Shown piece after piece: positions 10,733-20,326 of a DNA stretch of 64,000 nucleotides. The first letter of the stretch is position 1. Each line of letters begins with the position of its first letter. Position numbers and translations under genes: made by a program. Origin of the DNA: Posidonia oceanica (Eukaryota; Streptophyta; Magnoliopsida; Alismatales; Posidoniaceae); contig JAZBRS010000026.1 in assembly GCA_037176725.1 (NCBI GenBank), forward strand, positions 101,787,501-101,851,500. The letters are read 5' to 3'. The notes below the pieces were generated by a model. That model was not told the origin of the DNA. It searched no databases and saw only the letters and a program-made list of their open reading frames with translations.

Positions 10733-13690
10733 ATGATTATCTTATTTTGGAACATCATGGGTCTTGGTAGTAGCCATAAGCGTAGGGAAGTTAGAAACAT
10801 GGTAAGGAGATTTAAATGTGACATCTTAATCTTGTGTGAAACTAAAGTTGAACTCAGCTCTCACTCCCTTCTTCGTAATATTGGGGAAGGTAGGCTCTCT
10901 CAGTGGGAGATATTACCTTCACATGGGGCCTCGGGGGGCATTTTAATTGGTTGGGATGATAAGTTAGTCTATTTTGTGGATTCTCAAGTTGGCTCTTTCT
11001 CCCTCTCTATTAAGTTCAAAAACAGTTTGGATAATTTTGAATGGTGGCTTACGAGAGTTTATGGACCCTGCATCTCAAATCTTAAGTCAGCCTTCATTGA
11101 TGAGCTCAGACAACTTATCAGTAGTCTGGTGGGGGGCAACTGGATGATTGGTGGGGATTTCAACATTACTAGATTTGCATATGAACATTCTAGCATACCT
11201 GGAATAACATCAAGTATGACAAATTTTAATGACTTCAATGCCATAGCTGGGCTCATAGACTTTTCTCCTAACAATTGCATGTACACATGGTCAAACTTTC
11301 AGGATAATGTTATTATGGTCAAGCTTGACCGGTTCCTTGTTTCCCCAAGTTGGGAGACCCAATATCCTAAATCTATATGTTTCGAAAAGTTTAGAACAAC
11401 TTCAGACCACATTCCTATATGTCTCAATTCTGCCCCCCCAAGATGGGGGCCTTTCCCCTTCAAATTTTTCAGATCTTGGTTTTTACTGGATGGCTTTGAT
11501 AATTTTATCAAACACTGCATTTCATCTTTTGTCTCTTCTGCCAATCCCATTGATAGACTATCCTATAAGCTTAAAGAGATCAAAAAATCAATTAAGAATT
11601 GGATACCTGAACGATCCAGTAACTGGAGTTCTAGACTTCAGGAAATAAAGGCATTTATTCAAGGTATTGACATTCCGGCTAAAACTAGCTCTATTTCCCC
11701 AGAAATATGGAATAGAAAGCAAGAGCCTAGGAGGCAACATCACAATATCCTACTCGAACAAGAAATGTATTGGAAACAGAGGTCTAGAGTACAATGGCTT
11801 AAAGAAGGAGATCTCAATACTACTTTTTTTCATAAGATTGCAAATGGTAGGAGAAGATACAATTTCATCTCCTCCCTCCTTATCAATGATACTTACTCTG
11901 ATTCTCCTGAGGTTATTCGTAGATCAATAGAACAATACTTCTCCTCTTTGTTCAACAAACCTAAGTACTCTTTGGTGAATTTCGATTGGGATCACCTTCT
12001 TCCTAGGAAAATCTCCAATCCATCTGTCTTGGAACTGTTTTTTACTGAAGATGAGGTGAGGAAGAGTGTTTTCTCTCTTCCTGGGGAAAAATCTTCCGGA
12101 CCAGATGGTTTTCCATTATGTTTTTTTCAGCATTTTTCGGAAGATATCAAAGGTGACATTCTTCATATGTTTGACTATCTCTTCAATTCTGAAGATATTT
12201 CTACTCTTAGCAGCATTAACCAAACCTTCATTGCTTTGATCCCAAAGAAATCAAATGCGGAAAGGATACAAGATTGCAGACCAATAAGTATACTTAATGG
12301 TAGTTACAAGATTTTTTCCAAGTGTTTAGCAACTCGATTTAGTCCCATCCTAAATTCCATCTTAGATGCATCTCAGTGTGCATTCCTTCCGGGGCGTAGC
12401 ATAAGTGACTGCTTCTTTGTTGCTCAGGAAACACTAAACTTCATGCATTCTTCCAATACTCCCGGTTTGCTCCTGAAACTGGATTTTGAGAAAGCTTTCG
12501 ATAATGTCAATTGGGATTTCATTATCAGTACTTTCAAAGGTCATGGTTGTGGGGATAAATGGATTCAGTGGATTACTATGTGTATTTCTTCTGTAAAATT
12601 TTCTATGTTGGTCAATGGATCTCCTAAGAGTTACTTCAGCTCGTCCAATGGACTTAGGCAGGAGGATCCTCTCTCTCCATTGCTTTTTATTGTTGCCACT
12701 CATATCTTGAATAGGATGCTTGCTCTAGGTTCAGACAATCACCTTATTAGTGGTATTCAGTTTCCACATTCTGGGCATTCTGTCATTAATATCCAGTATG
12801 CTGATGACACAGTAATTTTTCTTGCTCCTTCTATTGAGGATGTGGTGAACCTTAAAAGGATTATGTGTTGCTTCCAGGCATGTTTAGGTTTGAAAATCAA
12901 TTTTAACAAATCATCCATTACTGGAATGGACGTTTCTGATGACTTGCTTCTTCAAGTTTGTGACATTTTGGGTTGCACTTCACTACCTCTACCTATTAAA
13001 TACCTGGGTCTGCCTTTGTATTTTAAAAAGGCTTCCTTCAAAGATTGGGCACCTGTTATAGATAAATTTACTACTAAATTGGATACTTGGAAGGTAAATT
13101 ATCTATCTTTAGGTGGCAGACTCACTCTGGTTAACTCTACCCTTACTGCCATACCTACATATTATCTTTCAGTGTTGCATTTCCCTGCCAAGGTTGAGAA
13201 GGAATTGGACAAAATCAGGCGTCGTTTCCTGTGGAAATCCCAATCTGGCCCATCGAGAGGATACTGTCTAGCTAAATGGAAAACCATTTGTAGGGATAAA
13301 AACCAGGATGGCTGGGACATCATAAATTTGAGAAACTTTAGTTTAGCTATGAAATGCAAATTGCTTTGGCAATTCTTTACTAACATCCCTCACCTCAAAT
13401 GGCCTGCCCTAGTTAGAAGTAGATACTTTGCTAGATTTCAGACTAGCGCCTTACTTAATGTTTCTGCTAGCAATTGTTCTCCCTTGTGGCAGGAACTTAG
13501 ACTGTGTTTTCTAATTTTTTGTGCATTTACAAAATTTAGTGTCAGAAATAGGGAGCAAGCAATCTTCTGGGAGAATAGATGGACTGATGGCATAGCTTTA
13601 AAATACTCACTGCCGGATCTATATGAATTAGCTGTAGGCAAAAAACTCACTATGGCTAGAATGTTTTCAAATACAAAAGGAATGACTTGA
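10733..13690 (+). CDS. LINE-A ORF2: endonuclease/reverse transcriptase (open for 985 codons, C-terminus broken)
   Basis: The ATG at 10733 abuts the ORF1 stop with no gap (TAA-ATG) and is in the same frame. Residues 1 to about 230 hold an APE-type endonuclease: Asn near the start, Glu-Thr-Lys, Tyr-Gly-Pro, Gly-Gly-Asp-Phe-Asn, Leu-Asp-Arg and Ser-Asp-His-x-Pro are all present. The reverse transcriptase follows: Gly-Pro-Asp-Gly-Phe, a Lys-Leu-Asp-Phe-Glu-Lys-Ala-Phe-Asp motif, and catalytic Tyr-Ala-Asp-Asp at residues 689-692 (12797-12808). One conserved residue is changed: the family's Arg-Gln-Gly-Asp-Pro reads Arg-Gln-Glu-Asp-Pro, with Glu at residue 644. The frame ends early at 13688, and the zinc-finger-like C-terminus continues in another frame. 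The product would nick target DNA and copy element RNA. Activity is doubtful. Confidence 0.85.
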   Translation: MIILFWNIMGLGSSHKRREVRNMVRRFKCDILILCETKVELSSHSLLRNIGEGRLSQWEILPSHGASGGILIGWDDKLVYFVDSQVGSFSLSIKFKNSLDNFEWWLTRVYGPCISNLKSAFIDELRQLISSLVGGNWMIGGDFNITRFAYEHSSIPGITSSMTNFNDFNAIAGLIDFSPNNCMYTWSNFQDNVIMVKLDRFLVSPSWETQYPKSICFEKFRTTSDHIPICLNSAPPRWGPFPFKFFRSWFLLDGFDNFIKHCISSFVSSANPIDRLSYKLKEIKKSIKNWIPERSSNWSSRLQEIKAFIQGIDIPAKTSSISPEIWNRKQEPRRQHHNILLEQEMYWKQRSRVQWLKEGDLNTTFFHKIANGRRRYNFISSLLINDTYSDSPEVIRRSIEQYFSSLFNKPKYSLVNFDWDHLLPRKISNPSVLELFFTEDEVRKSVFSLPGEKSSGPDGFPLCFFQHFSEDIKGDILHMFDYLFNSEDISTLSSINQTFIALIPKKSNAERIQDCRPISILNGSYKIFSKCLATRFSPILNSILDASQCAFLPGRSISDCFFVAQETLNFMHSSNTPGLLLKLDFEKAFDNVNWDFIISTFKGHGCGDKWIQWITMCISSVKFSMLVNGSPKSYFSSSNGLRQEDPLSPLLFIVATHILNRMLALGSDNHLISGIQFPHSGHSVINIQYADDTVIFLAPSIEDVVNLKRIMCCFQACLGLKINFNKSSITGMDVSDDLLLQVCDILGCTSLPLPIKYLGLPLYFKKASFKDWAPVIDKFTTKLDTWKVNYLSLGGRLTLVNSTLTAIPTYYLSVLHFPAKVEKELDKIRRRFLWKSQSGPSRGYCLAKWKTICRDKNQDGWDIINLRNFSLAMKCKLLWQFFTNIPHLKWPALVRSRYFARFQTSALLNVSASNCSPLWQELRLCFLIFCAFTKFSVRNREQAIFWENRWTDGIALKYSLPDLYELAVGKKLTMARMFSNTKGMT

Positions 13691-14140
13691 GTTTTTTTAT
13701 GTCTTTTGATCTCAATGTCCCCACAGCAAACAAAATTTTTCATCAATTGATTGAATTTAATACCATCATGGAATCTCTTGTGCCGAGCACAGACAATGAC
13801 TCTATTTCATGGTTTGCATCTTCAGACAATCTTTACTTTGTTAAATCTTACTATGCTTTATTGAATGATGGTGGGTTTAGATCATTGTATGGCTTGGATA
13901 TCTGGAAATGTAATGCCCCTCTAAGACAAAAGTTTTTGCTTGATTAGTTACTCATAACAACATTTTATCTAGAGAAAATTTAGCCAAAAAAGACTGGCTG
14001 GGTTCTTTAGTTTGTGTCTTCTGTGGTTGTGCAGTGGAATCAACAAGGCATATTTTTTTACAGTGTCAAGTTGTTGGGGGGGGTGTGAGCTTTCTTTTTG
14101 CACAACTCCTCTTGCATGGATAATTTGCATATTGGTTAGA
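13687..14140 (+). pseudogene. frameshifted C-terminal tail of LINE-A ORF2 (zf-RVT region)
   Basis: After the stop at 13688 the coding sense continues one frame over. It includes 'DIWKCNAPLRQKF', a stop at 13945 in place of an expected Trp codon, then a 'VFCGCAVESTRHIFLQC' segment in another frame. That Cys/His pattern is the zinc-binding region found at the C-terminus of plant LINE reverse transcriptases. One frameshift and at least one nonsense change therefore separate this copy from an intact ORF2. Confidence 0.75.
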
Positions 14141-14801
14141 TTTTCTCCTTATTTTCCAGGGTTAAATTCAATTTGAATAGGCGAAATTGGAATATGTTCG
14201 TACTGGCTATCATATGATGTTTATGGCTTAATAGGAATTCAATGATTTTAAGAAACCATTGTAGAAGTTATATTTCGTTGATTTTTCAGATTATCTCCTT
14301 GTTAACTTCCTGGATAGATTCCCTTCTCTCAGGGCATGATTCTGAGGTCTTTTCTCACGCCATTCAACATATGCAACAAGAGTGGGAGCAAGCACACGCG
14401 TCCCATGTTGCCCATGAAATTGCCTCTTCTATTGGCATTGTGAGCTTGCCCATCCTTGTGCCTGACGCTTCCGCCTAGGTTGTTGAGACTGCTTATGATC
14501 TACTTGCCCTGACTTCTACTGGTTCCGGCAATTAGCTTATTGCTGGGATTTGATTTTGTTTTCTGATAAGAGTAGATCCTTCGTTTTTATTTGCTCTGGC
14601 TGAGCTCTTAGTTTGTAATACTTTAATCGTTTGGGACATTCTTCTGTTTGCTATATTTCTAATTCCTTTAGGGTTGCTTTGGGACACCTTGTTTTTTTAA
14701 GCGGAAAAAACTTAAACTTGTATTTCTGTTAGCTTGGCAGTGGTACTCATAGTCAAGTTGAAATCTAATATATTTAGCTACCGTTTGTAAAAAAAAAAAA
14801 A
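14141..14801 (+). other. LINE-A 3' end region with poly(A) tail
   Basis: This stretch runs from the broken ORF2 tail to a 13-base A tract (14789-14801). It includes remnants of the last coding part (14242-14478) and a T-rich 3' UTR. The poly(A) end is the hallmark of target-primed insertion by LINEs and confirms the plus orientation. Confidence 0.8.
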
Positions 14802-15984
14802 CCAACCCAATGCCCACTAATAGAAAAAAATTAACGTAAAATTAAATTACATAAGAAACATCATGGTAAAATAATTATTTACAAAATTAATAGTATAACA
14901 AAGTATTTTGGTACACAAAATATAACTTTAAATGTTGATAAAGTAAATTGAATAGAAGCATGGTCTTTTTCAAAAAAATTAGTCGATGCTCTATGTCATC
15001 GTTAAGCAAAAAATCTCATATTCTCTTGTGAGAGGTAGAAGGATTATGAAAATATACGTTTATTGACACTATATAACATCAAAGCTTGGTTTTTATGTTT
15101 TCTAGCAATATTCATGAACATGTATGGTATATGAGATGAATCTTAGCATATGTTGATGTATTTTCACGATGGGATTGATTGTAAGGAAAATTTAAAAGTG
15201 AACCTGAACTATAGTTCTCAGAAGTCTTGTTCTTGAAGTGTAGCTTTCAGTAATTGGTCCATGCAAGTGGGATTCCAAGAAGTATATTTTTTAAGATGTT
15301 AAAACCCAAATATCTATTAAAATGGCTTTTAAAAATATAGATAATAATTTAGGAACAAAGATACTCAAGTAGTCAAGTCTGATCCAGGCCACCCAGTGCT
15401 CGGCATCAAGTAAGAACCAACCAAGGTAATCTCATCATGCTTGCTAAGTTCCAGCCATGCCAAGGCCTCCCTCCAAAGGAGAGCAATAGTTCTTCCATGA
15501 AGCAAGAACAAGTTTCCCATCTCCGTTGCCATCCCAAATGGAACGACACATGAGTCTTCAATATCCTTCACAACGCATAGGTAGAAGAAAAGAAGAGGAC
15601 TAGTAACATGAAGGGAGAGACAATCTTGAATTAACTTATTAAGTGAAGTTTGTAATTGAGAGTGCCATGAAGAAGGTCCCTATCGGATTTTCTATAACAA
15701 TGTCCTTAGCCATGGTAACCCACAACTTTGGTCAATTCATAAAACCATCACAAAACCAATAAGATCCATTCACGTTGATGATAACATAAAATACTCGTGC
15801 TGTTGAGCTCAAGTAGTTAAATTAAAGCATTGTTATGGTTATTGCTACATCTCAAAATATAAAGCTCATCATTCAGTGGAATAATTTCTGCATAAAAACT
15901 GAGAAAAAACGTGTACTTAAGAATCAACATTCAATTACTCATTTATAGAACTCAGGTGAGAATGAACAGCAAAGGTACTAATCA
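14802..15984. other. AT-rich intergenic region downstream of the PLD-like gene
   Basis: Low-copy, AT-rich sequence follows the LINE poly(A). The only sizeable reading frame is on the minus strand at 15571-15365 and is listed separately. No promoter, RNA gene or mobile element was recognised. The 3' UTR and polyadenylation site of the PLD-like gene must lie in its right-hand part. Confidence 0.6.
15365..15571 (-). other. unrecognised 68-codon open frame, possible gene fragment
   Basis: The frame starts with an ATG and can be extended upstream without a stop for about ten codons. Its composition is protein-like, with 'TEMGNLFLLHGRTIALLW' and 'LSKHDEITLVGSY' stretches, unlike the surrounding AT-rich DNA. 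I do not recognise the family. It could be a relic of a gene or of a captured transcript, or chance. Confidence 0.2.
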
Positions 15985-18900
15985 TCAGATTTGCTGCAAT
16001 GGTTCAACATTAACAACATAAGGCGAGTTCCAATCAGCATCGAAGATTTCTTGCAGCTGAGACACAATGGAAGGATGATACGTACCGAAACTCACACCTG
16101 CTGTCGTGTAGAAGTAGTCCCATATGAGATTGCTGGTCCCTATGTGTGCCCGGACATCGCTAACAGCATATTTTCCATGATTTACACGTGTGTAACCTGG
16201 GTATTTGTTCGCTGTACTTGTTCCGTTTTGTCTTGCTGCTCCAGTGTTGTTAAATCCAGGTACCTCGTAGTACTTGATCTCAAGCTTACCACCACAATGG
16301 TTATACTTTGAAGAGGAGCAAAGGATGTTCGAGTATAGGAGAGATTTCAGATATTGATCTGTGCTTTCAATAAAATGAGACCAGTAGGCTACCAGTATCT
16401 TGACTGTGGCATTCTTGGAGAAGACTGCCTGGAAATTACAAAATGAGGCAAAATTGTACTCATATGAACAAATCCAATAACGAATGTTGATTAATCAATC
16501 ATATAAAAGGTTAGAGTTAAGTGTTCAGTGTAGTTGTAATTGATTAATCATGATGGACTAATTGTTAGAACAAGCAATTAGAGAAGATCACTGAGCAGAA
16601 TTTTCATGCACGATCAGTTTTAAATGTCATGCAAAAATATATGAGAAACCAAGCTTGACTAGCATCAGTCTCCATTAATCTTCAAAGTTTAGGTGATTTG
16701 AGTTGAGATCTATAAATAACAATTCGCAAATAATTTCTCATTGTTATAATGTAAGACTAACATAGATTGCACATATTGCTCTGCCATTGACCGTTAGTTT
16801 AATATTAATGACATTTATATAGGAGAACAATTGATTGGTGACATTATTATGGATAAAGAGTGCCAAAATAGAGGGTCACGTATGAAATTAAGAATTACCT
16901 CAGAAATCGCAGAAGAAAGGGAGGACCAGTAAACCATCTGTTTCAGGTACTGTGACTGCCCAAGCCAGTCCATGGTGTTAATTCTTACTATTCCACCGGA
17001 CTGTACAGATTTAATTGTATCTACCCAGCCTTGTTCATCTGTCTGAAACTTGCCAAATGATAGCTGCAGAACATATTTCAGAAAATTAACTACGAGAAGA
17101 TAGAATCCATGTAATTAATTATATAGAGCAAAAAAATGTGTAAATGGTTTTCTTTATAATGTAAAAAGTAGAAGGATTAACAAGGTATTCTGAATGGACC
17201 TTCCATGGGAAATACCACTTATATTTTGCCAAACTATATGCTTTCCACCTTTAAAATGGAAATATTCAAGATGAAGATTTTGGAAATCAAACTAATATAA
17301 ATGCAGCATGCTGCAGCTTATTTAATTTGTCTAGCTGTAAAAAAAAAAAAAAAAAAATCTTGAATTGTGAGAAACTCCAAGGAATATGTGACAAGTTCAA
17401 GTACTGGAACCAATTTCAGTGGTTGAGTTCTAGATTGACTAAAGCTTCATCTTTGAATGAATATGTGAATTTCACGTCGCAACTTGACTATGTCATTTAA
17501 ATGTATGTAAAATTGCAGCATAACTTAGCAATGGAATACAACTTGATATAGCCATGATACATAGTACGGTAACCCTCTAATGACAATATTTTTTATGGAA
17601 GTATGGTAATACTCTAGTGAAAATACGTTTGGCAGTCCATTGAAAACCAGGCAAATCAATTGAATAGAAGCTAGATCTCATACTATTCTGAGAAACAATA
17701 TCTGAAAATGTATTATAAGTTACCTCTGGTGGGGCAAATGAAAGATAGCTGGAGTGTTGCTGCGAAGAAGGCAGGTGGTATCCGGGTGTCTCAATGGGCA
17801 ATTGAAACATATAAGGATCTGAGAGTATGGGGTAGCCAACTACATGTGGAACAATAATGTAGTTCGGTAGAGGTGATCTGTTCATAAACAAGGCTCATCA
17901 TATACAAACCAACAAACCACAAAGTTATGCAACTGGAACCAATAAACCACAAAGTTATGCAATTGGGTTGCAACATTGCATACCTACACCTCTCTCTAGG
18001 GTTGATGAAGTGAGACCAGCATGGAACTTTCCTAAGAACTTGCCACTGCCCATCTGAAACTGTTCTTGTGTAAGCTGAGGAATTGAGAGATGAAAGTCTC
18101 CAGAGGTTATTAAAGTAGGCCTCAACCTTTTTGGCTATGTCTGCACAACCAACCAGATAAACTCCCAGCTCTTTCACCTAGAAGAATCATAAGGCAATTA
18201 ATCAATTGAGAATAAAGATCAGATAAAGAAAACACAAGCACATGGTAGCAACCACCCAACATCAAGCCCCAGAATTTGCAGTAGTTTTGCATTTAATGGT
18301 TTTGTGGTTTACAGACAGCGATTACAAGTCCACATCTATCATACTATAATAACATAGATTCATAATATATGTAAAATGGAGGAGAACATGATACTTAAAT
18401 ATAGCTGATTGCTGGCGTGTAGATACATGATGTTACAAACAAAAAACCTAATCAAATGTTCTTTGCAGAAGCATCACACTCAACGCAAAAGAAAGAGAGG
18501 TCTTCGGCAACCACTGCTAATTGAGCAAGGACCGGTTCGAGTTCTTTCATAGTTAATTTTGACCTGAACTCAGAGTGTTGACTCCAGTTCATTTCAATTT
18601 CAACCAAACATAATACATTTCGTGTCAAACTCAAGCCAGTGCTGAAGGTCTATTCAATGGATATCAATATCATAACAATTGATAAAACTAACCATAATCT
18701 TTTATTGCATCTGTATCTTCAAAACCATATAATATCTAAAGTTCTACGACAAAAAAAGAAAGGAACAACTAAGCACCTGAGTGAGAGACTTCCAGTCATT
18801 ATTTGCAGACCCAATGTACACATCCTTCCTATCAGAAATCCAAACCTTAGCATGAACAATACCAGACCCCCACCAATCCCCCAGCAACAGTGTCACATTG

Positions 18901-19804
18901 CACACATTTGGCCTCCCGGCAGCCAATTCTGACGCCTCGTGATCAAAATCCGGGTAAACCCCAGAATGTTGCATGATCCTGCACAAATCCAAATCCAAAT
19001 AAACCAATCCATCAAAATAAGCTCAAAAACCATACCAAAGATCAAGAGATATCTCTTTTGGCAACTCACCTGATGTCAACCAGCCTATTGGCAGCATCCA
19101 CGAGGGATCGGTACACTTTAGTTCCTTCGCTGGCACCGAAGCTTTCCATGTTGGCGTCGGAGTAGCCATAGTCACCTGATTTGGGGTTTTGTGGCTCTGG
19201 GTTTAACTGCCAGTATTGGGCAATTATGTCCAGACTCTTGGTGGAATTCCCCGCCAACCACCGGAACACATTGGCTATAATTAGCAACAAAATAACGGTA
19301 TCATTATGGAATACAAAAGATTGGATTGTTATTTGTGTTTAGAACACAAAAGATTGGATTTTTGCTTGTGTTCTTACACATAGAACACAAAAGATTGGAT
19401 ATTTTCGTGGTCTTATACATAGAACACAGAGATTGGATTTTTATGCGTGTGCTTACGCATAGAACACGAAAGATTGGATTTTAATCTGTGTTCTTGTCTA
19501 TTAGAAAAAAGAAAGATTGGGTTTTTATTCATGTTCCTACTTCCTACCTATAGAACACGAACGACTGCATTTTTACTTGTGTTCTTAGATGCAGAAGACG
19601 AAATATTAGACTTTGATTTGTTGGATTACCTGTGGAGAGCACGCCGGGGATGCGAGGGAGGTCGGGCATGTCTGTGGGAATGGATTGGACAAGCCATGCC
19701 TTGCAAGAAGAACAAGAAGATGATGAGAGAGATGGCAACAGAGCAAGGAAGAGGAGGTGGAAGAAGAAGAAGAAGACAGCTCTGCTTCTGCTGCTCTGCT
19801 TCAT
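15985..19804 (-). CDS. PLD3/4-like phospholipase D family protein (HKD enzyme), seven coding exons, 512 aa
   Basis: The CDS joins 19804-19630, 19274-19070, 18978-18777, 18177-17984, 17877-17724, 17063-16899 and 16428-15985. That is 1,539 nt in one frame, every intron is GT-AG, and the stop is TGA. The protein opens with a basic start and a long Phe/Leu signal peptide (about residues 1-30), then 'CKAWLVQSIPTDMP', typical of the plant PLD Z-like group. Both HxKxxxxD motifs are intact: His169/Lys171/Asp176 in 'VHAKVWISD' and His449/Lys451/Asp456 in 'NHGKYAVSD', each followed by a Gly-(S/T)-(A/S)-Asn segment. Asn-x-Ser/Thr sites fit a lumenal or secreted protein. Animal PLD3 and PLD4 are lysosomal 5' exonucleases; whether the plant enzyme cuts nucleic acid or phospholipid is not known from this. 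The second motif has Leu-Ile where many relatives have Trp-Ser-Trp. The endosulfine gene lies 520 bp upstream. Confidence 0.9.
19310..19605 (-). repeat. minisatellite in intron 1 of the PLD-like gene
   Basis: About six degenerate copies of a 50-60 bp unit occur here. Each contains 'ATAGAACACAAAAGATTGGAT' or a close form, then a T-rich stretch and 'TGTGTTCTTA'. The unit's GAACAC and GTGTTC can pair, giving a stem-loop across the unit boundary. The array nearly fills the 355-bp intron (19629-19275) without touching the splice sites. Confidence 0.8.
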
Positions 19805-20326
19805 TTCTTTTTCTTTCTGGTCCCGGTTCTCTTGCCGTAGGATTGGGATTTTGGATGGGGGAAAGGAGGAAAGATGGGATTTTGAGAGAGCCCTTTTGGA
19901 TTAATCAAAGACTATAAAATTTCCATGTGAACGAACAATGGTGAGATATCTTCCTCCTCTTTCGTTCAGTTGCTGAAGTAGCACCGAGGAGAGTGGAAAA
20001 TATCGAGCTTTTGTTTTGGATTCCACTCTATCCGTTTAACGGGTTCTAGATTCCTTCTGGCCTTTTTGCCTTATGTCAAGGATAAGTAAATATATTAATA
20101 TTAATTAGACTATAAGTACCATCACCAAACAACAAAATAACAAATTTCAATTACATATTCCTTCAAAAAGATATTTCAAAGAAAGTAAGGATAAGACAAG
20201 TAATATAAAAATCCAAAATTAAATAAAATTCTACAATCCAAAATCTCAACAAAAGTCAAGAAAAGATATTGTCCAGTCCAACTAAAATAAACCAAATCAA
20301 GAGAAACAACAAATCTCAGCAATAAA
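19805..20326. other. intergenic region between the PLD-like gene and the endosulfine gene
   Basis: This 522-bp gap must hold the promoter and 5' UTR of the PLD-like gene (minus strand) and the 3' UTR of the endosulfine gene. The part nearest the PLD start is CT-rich on the coding strand (GA-rich on plus near 19860-19900), as plant 5' UTRs often are. No clear TATA box or terminator motif was identified. Confidence 0.5.

Larger units (their letters stand above)
7880..14801 (+). mobile_element. LINE-A: near full-length L1-type non-LTR retrotransposon
   Basis: The element has ORF1 with a CCHC zinc knuckle, ORF2 with endonuclease plus reverse transcriptase, a 3' UTR and a 13-base poly(A) at 14789-14801. 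The 5' edge is placed where similarity to the preceding LTR ends (about 7870-7890). No convincing target-site duplication was found between the 5' edge and the bases after the poly(A). The sequence after the poly(A) is not the missing part of the LTR, so the 5' junction may involve a deletion or rearrangement. ORF2 is open for 985 codons, so this is by far the least decayed retroelement here. Confidence 0.9.
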
